Origin: Mactra quadrangularis
Taxonomy: Eukaryota; Mollusca; Bivalvia; Venerida; Mactridae
DNA length: 64,000 nt
Assembly (NCBI GenBank): GCA_025267735.1
Contig: CM046293.1
Coordinates: 6,534,560 to 6,598,559, forward strand
Direction: 5' to 3'
The translations under genes were made by a program, and so were the position numbers. The stretch's first letter is position 1; every line of letters begins with the position of its first letter. The notes under the pieces are model-generated. The model was not told where the DNA came from. It ran no database searches and saw nothing but the letters and a program-made list of their open reading frames with translations. This document shows positions 20,208-33,800 of the stretch, piece by piece.

Positions 20208-22620
20208 CCTTCACTAGCTTTCATATTTACTTGAAAAATATCGTAGCCCTGTACACCTTCTCAGTAAAATTCTTACGAAAAAAAGCTATCGTGAATCAAC
20301 TTCATAATTTTGCAATTCAAAATCAGAACGACAATAAACATAACTATGATATGGTATTCAAAGGTATACAATATTCTACATAATCCAATAACATTTGGTA
20401 TTGGTTGGCCAAAAAGACGGTTTTATTAATATTTCTTGCTTTGGACTTACGATGATTTTTATCGTAAGACTTTTTGTGAAAAGCGCTACTGGTCCATGAC
20501 GCAATAGTCGACACGTGCACCAAATGGGTAGCTTGTTAAATACTTACCAGGGATTGCTACGCCCTTAAATGTAAAATCGACGGAACCGTTGATTTTCGCT
20601 CAGTGATACATAATTAATAACTTTCGACTAAAATCTTTGGCTTTATATTACAACATATTCTGATGAAACTATTTGAACAACTAATCATAGATGGAAACTG
20701 GAAACTTCTACTGTTTCTTGAACGCCTATTTCTACATATTTCGTATTCAATGTCGTTTTACAATAGTGATAATTTTCACAATAAAAATAGACTTTAAGCA
20801 GATATAAAGGCATCACTTGAAATGTAGAAAAATCATTATTTAATACAAAGATGAGGGTAGAAAAAATCCTCACTGACTTATTGAAAAAAAATTCAAGTAA
20901 ATAAGTTTTTTAATTATGGATTAAGTGCGCAAAAAATTAGTTTATGCATTAATTACGTCCGCCATTTAATCTTTGTTGAAAATGAATGATTAGGCAAATT
21001 CTTTCCCTCCCATCTCACCCTAGGTTTTGACTTCATGTTATGTGATTAACTGAGTTATAATTTTGTTATTATGTATTCAAGTTTTTACATTGATTTCATA
21101 TGATATGATATTGTTCCATTAATGATTTAATATGTCTTAGGTCATTAGTTTCATATGATATTATATTTTTCCATATATGTTGTTTTAAGTATATGTGGCG
21201 CATAATGTTATACCCCCTCAAATTTTGATATTAAAAACAGTTTTCATGTTTAGATAATTTGTTCATGATTCCATTGTTTTGATTATATGTATATATTATG
21301 TACATATTTGTTTAATGTCATTTAATAAAAAATGACCATTTTCAATTAAAAACCATGTTGTTTGTTGATTCTATTCCTTTAAATAGCATACAAAGGAAAC
21401 TTCTTGTTGAGAAAGGTAAACATAAATACGTTTTTTTCTTTCATGCTTTACGGTGAAATGCTGTGTTATACGATGAAAATAAACGATGAAAATATCGGTT
21501 TATATTTTCACTACGGTGAAAATATAAAAAAAATGACGGACTACTTTTTCAAGGGAGATAGATAAGCAAGAGCTCTTTCAAACATCATATAAGCGAGTTC
21601 AATGGTGACAAAATGCATTAGATGATGCTAAAGCTGGAGATGATATAAACAAATCCAACATATCCTGTTGCTAATTAATTTTTAAAACGAAAGTCTACAA
21701 ATTTAGTCGACACAGCTTCAGTCCAGATTACACGGCAATCACGCGACTGCATAATGGAGATTTTTGTACATAATTGGGATCAAATGCGAGAGTTTTGTGC
21801 TTTCAATGAATAGTCTAACACAGGTTTTCATGAGAAAATTCATTACAATCTTAGAATAACTTACGTCACCATTCAAATCCAGCGAGGAAAAACTCAAACA
21901 TGTCTGAACGTTGACTGTATCAAAGCTGCATCGAGTGCATTGCTATTGGATTCCATTCGTTGATTCATTTGACGAATATCCAGTCATTATACGGAAAATA
22001 CAAAGGTTGGCTAGTATTAATCCAAGCCAATCTGTGCATAAATTAGATATAATGAACTGGCTTAAAAATCATCGGCTTTCTTGAGTCTTCGCCATTTTGA
22101 CAAATCAACGACACATCCTTTCAGTGCGTAGATCTAGATTCCATGTGTTTCCTTACATTATCCTTATATCCATATCATAATTGTGAAACATGTACTTTCC
22201 AGTCGCTTGATAATATCGTTTAAATCCTTCCGTTTAACCGTGTAATATGACATCACAATAAAAACTGTATTGATTTAAAATTCGCGTAGTCCAACTCAGA
22301 CGTAAACACATTTACCTTGACATTGACTGTTCATGCAGTACACATTTGTCTCCATCCGCGTAAGGAAACTGTTACACGATTTTCGAGTTTAAAATTGTTT
22401 TCCCTCATACTTCTTTACCGTAACAAGCATGCATTTATTAAATTTGGATGGGTAGTGTCTTTAGAAATGAACGATTATATTACAATAAATTATGCACACT
22501 GGAACTACTTATTTTCGCTCTATCACACTAATAATGAGTCATACGGTCTGTCCATGAACTGGCACAGGTAGAATCTAGAAAGTCTTGCATCATTTTTCAG
22601 GTGAACAGCATGAAAGAAAC
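20208..22620. other. Intergenic AT-rich stretch
   Basis: I see no coding exon with splice context. There is a small hairpin (atattttcac / ggtgaaaatat) near 21510-21530. The promoter of the large gene may lie here or up to 24.7 kb, but I cannot locate it. Confidence 0.35.
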
Positions 22621-22625
22621 AGAAA

Positions 22626-22775
22626 ATTCGCCGATTTAGGTGTAAGATCGATTCATATTTCACCTTGTGAGCTCAGAAAATGACATTTTCACTCGTGGCT
22701 ACGCCACTCGTGAAAATATGTTTTCTAAGCTCACTCGGTGAAATATAAATCGATCTTACACCAAAATTGGCGAAT
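22626..22775. mobile_element. Hairpin MITE, about 150 bp
   Basis: The arms (attcgccgatttaggtgtaa, gatcgattcatatttcacc, gagctcagaaaa) are repeated inverted after a short loop at about 22703 (ctacgcc). It is a nearly perfect palindrome. Confidence 0.8.
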
Positions 22776-23085
22776 ATCCTCTATATTGTACTCGTGGTGA
22801 TAAAGCTTGTAAAGCTAGTATGTTGGATAAAAAAGACAGACACAGTTATACAATTAAAATATGGGCTTTTATTTATAAAGCCATAACATACAATAATCTG
22901 AAAAAATAAACTTGACAAAAGAAAATAAATTTAAGTATATAAAACCAACATAATAGGGCGGAAATGCGCCTTATTCTCTTTGAAACTATTTAATGAATAA
23001 CGATGATTATGTCTGCGTGTAAAAAGGCCTCATCGTTTAAGCGTTTTATTTCTTCCGATTATATTAATTTCATGGTAACATTGTC

Positions 23086-23693
23086 TTAAATCGTTTTGCG
23101 ATAACATTAGACAGATACATTTTCTATTACTTAGATATTTTTTACTACAGTAAAGTTCCGCTATTAAGACCAGCAAAATTGATGGTCTTAATAGTGAAAC
23201 AGTCTTATTATAGAGACCCTTTTGTTTACAAATTAAGCTTCTGGGTCTTTATTATTGTCAAAATCGCATGATTTTGAAATAACAAAAGTGATCTTAATAG
23301 CGGAATTTTACTTTAATTTATTTTAGCTCGATACAAGTTCTTACAACTTATATCAATCACTTTCGAGTCTGCTTCCTGGTCCCCCTCACTGAGCTAGTAG
23401 GATAAAGTTTCTTACACGAAGGGGTAGGTTTTGGATGGAATTCGAACCAACGCGGGACTGTCTACCCAATGATTATCAGCCCGACGTCGTAACCGCTCGG
23501 TCACGCCCTGTCTTAGATTTTAAACATGCCATTTATTCATAATAATGGTAATTATGATGAAAATGATAGATATTGTAATACGATATTAAACCTGTTTCAA
23601 ATGTCAGTGAACTTTAAACAAGTAAAGACAACTAACAGACAGGACAAACTTGTGACTGAATACTTAATCGAAGTTTAACGATTGCTTAGATTG
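23086..23693. repeat. Composite dispersed repeat (MITE plus SINE), copy 2
   Basis: Second copy of the 5841-6455 block. The MITE spans 23148-23313 with TA at 23146-23147 and 23314-23315. The SINE portion (minus) spans about 23326-23508. Confidence 0.8.
23326..23508 (-). mobile_element. tRNA-derived SINE (family C), reverse strand
   Basis: Same family and context as 6080-6270; it carries GACCGAGCGGTTACG and GGTTCGAATTCC on the minus strand. Confidence 0.65.
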
Positions 23694-24723
23694 AAATTTG
23701 ACAACAGAAATAGCTACATGGTCTATTTATCACATAAAGAAATGGTTTGTAAAAGAAAAAAAGGAAAACATATTTTCCATAAAGTATTTGATCTCCAACA
23801 CAAGCTACGTATTTTTCCTAACATTTTAACAAACCATGGGTTTTCTTCGAGTAAAACGACACCTCCGGCTGTCTGCACGTACGGGTCCGCAACAAGCCAC
23901 GATTTTATGGGACTGAGGTATTAGGAGGGACTGTCATAGAATACCACGTGATGGTATTCCGCAACTCAGACTTAACGATTCACCTAACGGTTAAGACATT
24001 AGACATAAGGGTTCGAATCATTGTCTGGGCTATAATTAAATTTCATATACGCCTTGAATAAAATTGCAGTTTGAATCAATTGTAAATAAATATGTCAGAC
24101 TAAAGGTATTTTGACAGAAGGCGAGTGATGTAGTCGCTTGATTATTAATCTTGGTGACCACTGATACGAACCAAACAGTATCACCTACACCACGGTTCTA
24201 ACCGAGCCGTGAGGTGGGCGAACCCTGGCATCCTAGTTAAATGTTTGATTAGATGCTTGGGAAAATTACGGAGTCGAAAAATAAAATGTTGTCACCCTTT
24301 TTCATGACATTATTACAATCAATCTTGATAAGCGTTGGTGATGCGCATTTAATATAGAGCAAATATTTTATTTCAAGAATCAACTTAGATAAAAGTTAGA
24401 AATCATTATGAAAACAGCAATAAAAGATTGCCGCATATTGAAACAAAGGCACGATCGGCGGAATGCGTAGGAATTATTTCTAGAGTAGGTTGCAAGAGTC
24501 ATTTAGTGAGTTCACCAAAACAAGTTCCTTATTAATTAATAATCTTATTAATTAACGATAAAATATCCACAAATGTAAATTATTACGATACTACCATCGC
24601 AATATACAATTTATAAGACAGTATATTTTGTGGAACTTGTTTTAACAAATTAAACTACGATACGATGGAACACAAGGCTGTTAGAATACTGGTTAATATT
24701 TCTTGTTATTGTTTATTTTTCAG
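23694..24723. other. Intergenic stretch with a short MITE-end fragment
   Basis: Bases 23866-23920 (ctgtctgcacgtacgggtcc ... ttttatgggactgagg) match the right end of the element at 47464-47810. A tRNA-like fragment may lie at 23974-24035 (agggttcgaatcattg). No gene seen before the acceptor at 24723. Confidence 0.45.
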
Positions 24724-24844
24724 CATCAATCAGACAACATCAAACATCAACATCATTGTTGTAAAAGATCTACAATAAAGCATACTACAGTGTATTGTGA
24801 CCGGTGTGTCCATGGATTCACATGACCACCCTCATTTTGGCGGG
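24724..24844 (+). CDS. Large gene, coding exon 1 (5' UTR plus [11 protein letters not shown])
   Basis: The acceptor tgtttatttttcag precedes 24724, so an upstream non-coding exon is likely. The ATG at 24812 opens 11 codons ending GGC GGG/gtaagt in phase 0. Exon 2 at 33779 is open in phase 0, has no in-frame ATG before its membrane segment, and is also His-rich, which is why I choose this start. The intron would be 8.9 kb. Coding runs 24812-24844. Confidence 0.6.
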
Positions 24845-27800
24845 GTAAGTTTTTACCAATCTGATTAAAACCAGATCTAATTTTTCCGTTCGCCTACTCG
24901 CTAATATTTAAATCTGGCCGTTTTCTTACGAGGGTCACATTCAGCTGTCCTTTTCTCATTATAATATTCATGACGAAATCGTTACATTTAGTAACTTGTT
25001 TACATCGTCTACGTCACGCAACTTGAAATGGGCGCAGACTGTGAATAATACTAGGGCTGTCACGAAACGCCAGGAGCGTTTCGCGTTATTTTGCGATGCG
25101 CTAGAACCGAACCGCGATACGTACTACGATGATTATATTGCTTTGCAAACCAAAGACAAGGCTGCATAAAACTTCTGTCTTTAAGAACTTATTCAACAGT
25201 TCAGTATTGAAGTATGTTTTAGGATTTTGAAGGAAAGTGCCTGTAGCAGACCTGACTGAAAAAACTGGGCAGTTTAGTGTTATGTGAACATTCCCAACAC
25301 GCCCAAATTCTTTAAACTTTAGCTTTCATCGAATGAACAATGGAAAACTGACGTTACGCTATTTTCATTCGGCGAAGGGAATTTTTTTTCAATGAGAATA
25401 TAAAAGTATCGCTTAATACCGGCACATTAAAATCGTACCGTGGTACGTATTGCCGCAGCTGCATATTGCAATATACGGGTATATCGTGACAGCCCGAAAT
25501 AATACCACTGTTAAATGAGCTCGCAAACCTCGGTCTAAAAATAGAAATTACGAAATAAAAATACTATTAATAGTGTTTCGTCTATAGATGAAAGCTACGC
25601 AATGGTTGGTCGACATAAAGGTTATCTCGACGTGACCCTCCATGGGAACCTTAGAGATCCTGTACGGCAACATTCTACAGGATATCTGTTTATGGAGGTT
25701 GGTTATTGACTAAACGTCTTAACATCATTGAAAATTCTCCCTTTTCAATTTCATTTTAGACCAATATAATTCAAATCATATTTTATACACGCTACCACAA
25801 TATCGTTGTAGAGGTAACAAAGAGGAGCTTGATCTTTTTAGATTTTAATATTACTAAAATCTGTAATTGCTAGGGGAAATTTTCAGTTCCCTGGGATAGG
25901 ATGATTTCTTGGGTTGGCTCTGGGGGGTTCGGACTTCATTGAATTGTTTAATTTTTGCTTTCCGAAAGCAGATTACAATGACATTTAATATAGATATAGA
26001 TAGATAAAAATTCATTTAAAAATTTAGACAAAAAGTCCATGATTTAACAATTATACAATACATTATAATTATATATACACTGTAATTATATGTTTCGAAA
26101 CACACAAAATAAATTTAAGCTTTTCTTATTGATTTTAATGGACAGAAACGATTGACTGGCATGTGTGTTTTCCATCTATACCGATTTGTTTTGGTTGAAC
26201 TTCAATTTAATTTTAATAATAGCCTCGATAAGAATAAAAAAATGTGTGCCTTGTCCAATATTTAAGCTCGATTGTAAAACAACTAAGATTTATTACTTTC
26301 AAGTCCGCTTCATTGTCCCTTCCCAGATTTACGCTTGTAGAATACTGTTTCTTCCGCAAAAAAACAACAGGGTAAATTATGGATTGAATTCGTAACAACG
26401 CGTGGCTGGCTATGCAATGATTACCAGTCCAACGTCGTTACCACTCGACCACATCCGCTCCAACTGTTAGATACAACTAGATACCACATAGTAACCTGAT
26501 TGTTGCAAATGGTATTTGGCAATAAAGCATCAAATAAACAAATATTGCTATTGTTGTCGCAACGCTGAAGCGTTGCATCCTGTTTGTAGACAATTTTGAT
26601 AATGTCGCTGCATGCGGAACCTCTCGGTTTTTATTGCTCTACACATTACTCTCAGATAATCATAGAGGTCGCCATATTGGCTCTACTAAAACGCGTACTT
26701 ATTTTTGTGATAATACAGCGCGATTCGAACAAGCGGTCTTCACCGCCTATCTATATTGGGCTTTTATTTGCGCTTTTTGATGCTCTGCATCAATGTTTTC
26801 TTGTTTTATAAACTGAATGCATTTTAAATGTAAGGGAAAAACATGCATTAAAACAGTAATGAAAATGTCCACAGGCTTTTGTATTCGATTTTTAACTACT
26901 TTACGATGAATCACAATTTTAATACAGCGAGTGTCATAATGACTCGCATCATTAAACATTATATAAATTAAAATGCCTTTTTATTATAAAACAAAATATG
27001 TATGTAACCGCTAATACTGGGTGTCAACGAAACTATTGTAGTTACTCGCCCCACCTTATTCCCGTAGGGTAAACACTAAAACCCAAACATTTCGAAAGGA
27101 TGGAGATAACAGCCGTCATGTCGGTTACAAAACGGTTATATCTTAATAAACTAATCAGATAAACAATAAACAAGTTATTGTGTTTATATTTCACATCGTG
27201 TATGATACATACATTAACACTTTGATGCGTGAAGTATCCATTAACTGATCTCATATCATTTATTAAAACTGTGAATCACTTAACCACTGTTAACCCCTTT
27301 TTTGTTTTATCATAAGATAAGACCTAGCTTGTATCTATTGTACAACCCGCCCGGTTAGCTTAGTCATATTCGGAGCTCCTCGGTGATTTTGTACCTTAAT
27401 GTAAACATTCTTTCGTAGAAGTTCGCCGTATTGCTCAGAATGGCTCAGTATGTAGCGTGTTTGATTACACTAGTCTATGTGGTGTTGATTTGATTCCAAT
27501 CTGATTAAAACCCGATCTAAAATTTTCCGCTCACCTGCTCGCTAATTAAGATCTGGCCGAGGTCACGTTCAGGTGACCTTTTCTCATCGTAATATTCATG
27601 ACGAAATTGTTATGATTAGTAACTTGTTTTCATCGTCTACGACACGCAATTTGAAATGAGCTGCCAACGCTTTACAGGATATCTGTTTACGGAGATTGGT
27701 TTGGTTCCCAGGTGGGACTAAAATACCTCCATGGAGTTTGGTCACATATAGAAATATTTTCTACAGCAATGTATCCACATAATTATACCTCTGTATGAAA

Positions 27801-30800
27801 TAGGGCATTTGTCAGTTATATGCGAGGGAAAGTGCTTAGTGTTCCGCAAACTCCCCGCAGCGGTTATTTCCCTTTATTTAATCAATAACCACTGCCACCA
27901 CAAGTGAAATTCGTCCCTCAGAGAGCCGAAAAACTTTTTTCATCTTTTCTTTTACAATTCAATATTTTCAATAAATATAGTCTTCTTTTAGTAAAATATG
28001 ATGTTCAAAGTACATAAAGGGAAAAAATAAATAGTATGAATAAATAACTTGTAAAAAACAAGATTAATTTTATCCTGACACTGGTTACCTAAAGTGCGTA
28101 AAATTGCATAAATAACAAAATGTTACGCAAAGTAAATATTAAGTGGATAGTTGTACTTATTTTAGTCATTTAATATATAAATGTTATATTATTCAGTATC
28201 ATATACATAAAATTTTATCATATATACTTAAGATTTCTCAACACAAGCATCATGTAAGTAGCGTGAGGTGGACCAAGGACCCTATTGGGTGGACAACGCA
28301 GCTCATTCCCGACCTTGCTCACTTTCCGTTGTAATTTATTGATGAATTAAACAATTTTGGTACATAATGATATATTTTTATTTAGACAACGGTGGCCCAC
28401 TCTCATCCAATCAAATTGCTTAAAAAGTGTTTGATAAATTTCATACCACACGGTTAAGTGTTTGATATTATCAGACCGTTTTCTCCGTGCTTAAAACTCG
28501 AGAAAACAGTGCGTAAAAGTATGGGATGGATCCAGACTTTTCAAATAGGGTGCACACTAAAATCAAAATGCAATGTTATAGTTTGTATTAAAGCGGCAAT
28601 GTAAATTGGAAAATTCTTATTCATGATCTCATTTGTCGACCAGCAAAAGTCATGGAATAGTACAGCCCATTGTAAAAAGTCTAGATCCACCCCATTATCA
28701 GTTTAATACACTCATGCAACTGCTGAGAAGATACACTCATATTTTCAAGGTGAAATGTTTCAATAAGCTTATCTGTATTAATTTGAAAGCCAACCAAAGT
28801 TTTGAGAAATTATCTGTCCTTATTGGCTGTAAGGCATTTTTGCTTAGTGTAAAATCTATTGCAAACGAATTATTTATTGAGTTCATCCGAACAAGTTAAT
28901 ACGATATGTTATGTTAATTTAAAGAAAACCAAGAAACTATAATTAAGACAGAAACTTTTCGATCAATTGTTTTTGGATAGTTCATACTTGCAACAAGTGA
29001 CAAATATTGTTAAGGCGTTCTCGTGCACAAATGTTTATATAACATTATGTATTTTACTATGTAATTGAGATTTTTCTACCATTTACGTTCACGAAATTGG
29101 TCTTGATGGTTTTGAAGCAGGTGAACAAAAATATAGGTAGGGTTTGATTCAAAGTTCCACTTGTCCCTACATTATGGAACGACCAGTTTTATGTAACATA
29201 TTGTTTCATTTTCAAAATATGTTAGCATACGTATATACGTAGGGGTGGTAGCTTATCAGCCTCACTAAGTTTGGTTAAATAAAACACACAACCTTTATTT
29301 TCATTACATTCTCGTTCCCAGAGTCTAATAGGATTCTCAATACTAGTATTAAGAATCATACAAGACTCTTGGAACGAGAATGTTTTCAATACTGCCATGC
29401 AAGTAAATTTTGTTACTTGGTTCGTCGAATTAAGAACAAAATAGTTCGTCACAAATGGATTTGGTTGAATATATGCAGAAATACTCTTTGATTATCAATG
29501 TAAAAACAAGCGAGTAATATCTACTGTCTTATAGCTCAGTGAGAGCCACACGTACTGAATGATTAATTTAAGTCCTCCAAAGAATTAATACTTTGTCACT
29601 GTAACACAATAGTGTGGACTCATTTGCGGTGTTTTGAAAATTGATGAAGGACTGGATTGTATTATTTTAACGTTATTATTTGGCAACATTAACCATGCAC
29701 TGTATGCATAGTCGTGACTTTCCGTATGAAATCTCCGTAAATTCACGAATATATTACTTTAACCTTAGTAATACGACACCATGAGGCATCTTAGGACTTT
29801 GTGTAGTGGCAAAACGTACCACCTCATAAACATAATCGTTATATGCTTTACAAATACTTGTTAACCCGACGTCGCACAGATTCCATGATTTTTTATTAAA
29901 AAACCTAAGCGAAAGTGTATTACACACACAATGGGCATTTCCATTTATGCAAGTCCTTCAGTCTTAAACCATGTCACAAATTTATTATAAAAATATGAAT
30001 AAAGAAAAAAGTATGATAATAAAGAGACAACAGATGTCGTTAAATCATATATAATTAATATTCAGTCAATTAGTAAAAGTAATAAGTAAGTCATATTGTT
30101 GCTACTATGTTACTAGTGTTTGCGAAATTACAAAAATATCAACCTGTGCTGGAATAGAACCCGGGGTATTTCGATTGACAAGAGAGTACTTTACCTCTGC
30201 ACCACAAACCGTTCGATATAATACAATCGTTACTTTTTCATCCATACCTTATATTGTCACTCATCAAAGCAACGAAACTTAATGAATATACGAACTAAGC
30301 CGTAAATCGATACGGAAACTAATGAAGTGCACGTTTAATGTTGTCAAACAATAACACACGTAATGTTATTTTGTACATGTACCGACCGTACTAGTTTGAA
30401 GTTTGCATACGTATGTTATATACGTAATTTTGCAGATTATGTGATATATATAAATGTGAAACTGCATTGGCACCATTTCCTATCTAATAAATCCCTCGTG
30501 ATATGATTGTTAAAAAGGCATTTGTGGAAAGGAACTCGAATGGGCAATTATTTTGGAAAAAATTCAACTGAATAAATTAAAGACCTATAGAAATTTTGTA
30601 ACAGTCAATAACAGGATCTAATTTTATTTAACTGATAGTTAAATACATTTAGAATACCTTTTTACTTTAGATATTTTGAGGGGAATTAAATGAGACAGGA
30701 AATAAAGCGCCATGATCGTGCGACCACATGCACGACTCATGCAGATCGGTTCGTCTCCATTCGGAGACAAACACCAAAATCAACAGCGTAAGCCAACTCT

Positions 30801-33800
30801 TAGCAAAACATTAACAGCTCTGGTAACCATGCATTATTTCCTTTCTCTATGAAAAAGGAATGGCATAGTGTTTAGGAACGACCAGAGCCAGTCAAATGCT
30901 TCGCTTTAAAAGGGCGAACGCTTGGCTATATGTATGACATATAAGTCAAAATAACGATATACACATTAAAACTGTGATGTTTTCTAACACAAATTAAATA
31001 CTAACGAATGAGTTGTCAAAGTAAGCAGTTTATTATGTCAATTAAATTCAATTGGTCTCTAATTCTGTCTTACTTAAGCTTGCAGATTCTTTGTTTATTA
31101 TTTAATTAGATATTTAAATATTACTACAAAAATATATTGAAGACTTTTCAAATTAATCAAAAACAAAATTTATACAGTCACACGTTATATTTTGTATATT
31201 CCTATACCCTGTGTTTAAAATCATAAACATGCCCCCGGGGCGTATATTTAATATTATCTAATACGATTTACATAGGCAAGGGAGTTAAATAGGATCTTAG
31301 CACTTGCCATTGTTGCCTCCCTTTGTGTCAATTTAATGTAATTTTTAATAACAAATAGTACGGCCTGTATGCTTTTTAAATCTTGACCGTTCTATTTTCT
31401 TTCTTTTTCTATATTTTTCTTTTTGTACTTTTTATCTTACATTATTTTTATTAGAAATATGGTCTTAATTGAATGTTCACACGTTTACTAGTAATAACAA
31501 TGTTAAAAAGTGATGAAATATATAAAACAATAACATGTACTTACAGCTTAATAGTGCTCCTGGTTAGCCAAGACAGTATTTAGTTCTGTGATAAAGAATT
31601 ATGACGAATCACCACTGTGATTATTTATCAAATATGATTGTTAATTTGAATCTTTTATAATTGTTTAACTGCACATTATGTACATAAGCACATTAATAAT
31701 ATTTACATTCATGAATTACACTATATACAGGTCGTCCACGTAAACATTGCGTATATAAACATGGTCTGTTTAATTACACACCAATATTTAGGGGTGAATT
31801 ATTTATACAATTTTATAGCTTGGTTAGTTTACACTTGTTTTATTAAAATATAAACACATATTTATAAAACATTTACAAAGAAGATAAACAATATTTGAAA
31901 TAAATGTTGAATATCAAAGTGGTGTGTGTAAGTCAGCAAAATGCTGTTCATGCATCAACTTATTCACCTATTTAGTGGACAGGTCCATTATTTAAAGAAC
32001 AATAACACGCGTGACCTAGAATACGACCTGTAATTGTGTTTATGAGTTTTAATAAGCTTTCGCACGAAATTCACGACACAAAATTTAACATCGTTTAAGT
32101 TCAATGCCCACTATATTATTCTGAGTTTTATGTGGCTTTAAGATGGCAGTAGTATAAACACGTGACAAAAGAAATGAAAATGGACATTATAAACTAACAA
32201 TTTCATACCCGTTGTCTAAGTCGGATAGAATACTCGTAGCAGTTTGATATGGGATTTATCAACTCGCTTCGCTCGTTGATAAGTCCCATATCAAACTGGT
32301 ACTCATGCTCTATCCTATACTTAATTTATCTTATTTCTTTGGCAGTAATTGTAAATCAACCACATTTTTTATCATTCAATGTTATTTTTCGCTACATTAC
32401 GCCTAATACATTTTAGGCTTACCGTTATTGCTCGTTTAAATTTTAACATAGTCACATGGTACTTCTTGCATCACGTGATTCATGTGAAGGCAGTGGTTAA
32501 AGTAGCAAAGCGTGACGTAAGCACTGTGAGAAGTTTGAGTGTTCCGCTTTAAGCTTGGGTGTAGAAACCTAGGTATTTTCAAGTAAACGGTTGTAGGTAG
32601 ACTAGTCATCTTAATTAAAAGAACCGAACTCAGGCAGTCTTCGAATTTAGCCACCAGACCGAAGACCGAGTCCGTCTAAAACACTGACGGTCCGGTTAAG
32701 ATATACGGATCACAAGACCGACTGTCTGGTGGAAATTTCAATAGCAATATTACTAAAAATGCATAATCGAACATAAAACTTGCAGTTGCAAGTAAGTCAA
32801 GCAATTCTTTATTCAATGTTTATTATATAATATTAATAATATCATATATGAGGTAGAAACATAAGCAGTACAGTCTAAAATAACATATAAAAACAAAATA
32901 TGATTGGTAAGCCTTCGGTCCGGTAAAAGTCTTTTCGGTCTGCTAAAATTTTGGCGTTTACCAGACCGAATGTCTTGCGCTTTGAAAATTCATTCGTGAA
33001 GACTGAACTCAGGGGTTCTTCAGAAATAGTTTGAGTGAGCCGGGTGTTCGACCGGGCCAAACTTCGTCGAAGTTCGATGTTATTTCTTCCCTTTGGTTTA
33101 ATAGTTCACCATTCATTACTAAAATTAACATAACCTATTCTGCTCTTAACTAGATAAATTAAATGGAGCACTGACGATAAATGGAGCACTGAATATATAT
33201 TGATGTACTATTTTAAAACATAATATTAAGATATACATTCTTTTTTGAACGATTGCGTTTACAATAAATTCATTTCCAGGAAAGGGGGATTCTTATCATT
33301 CTAGTCGTAGAATTCCAATTGTGTCTAAGATTTGTGCTTTCACAGTAAAGTTTAATCTTTACATTTTGTATTTTTTCATATGTACTGGGTTTAACGCCGT
33401 GTCAACACAATTTAGGTGATTTTGGCGAACAGCGCAGCTAACCACAGGCGACGGGCACGGTCCCGAATTGTGCCGACCGTCTGTGCAGCTAACCTAGCGC
33501 AACTGGACCCTTGTCTAAGTACACCAGTCACCTACCCTCTCGCAAAGCCGGAAACTTCTCCATATACCTTATTTATGGAGGCAAATTGACTTTATTGTCA
33601 AATGTTCATAGAAGAGCATAACCGCCCTGTGTGAGATTCGAACCCGTACTCCCTTCGGGACACTAGAATCGAAATCCTAGCGCACTACAATGTGCGCTAC
33701 AGAACCGGATTAGTTTCAGAGTAGTTCACTTTGACTAGTATAATATTTTCCTTAATTTGTTGTATTTTCTCTTTCTAGATTACAACCCGCTATCACAGAG

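Larger units (their letters stand above)
24845..33778 (+). other. Intron 1 of the large gene, repeat-rich
   Basis: It is 8.9 kb and holds dispersed repeat R1 copies 2 and 3, a hAT MITE, SINE fragments, hairpins at 29306-29382 and 32219-32318, and a family A SINE at its end. A family B SINE head fragment lies at 27347-27385 and a tRNA-like remnant (minus) at about 30145-30215. I see no further coding exon in it, but a short one could be missed. Confidence 0.5.
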
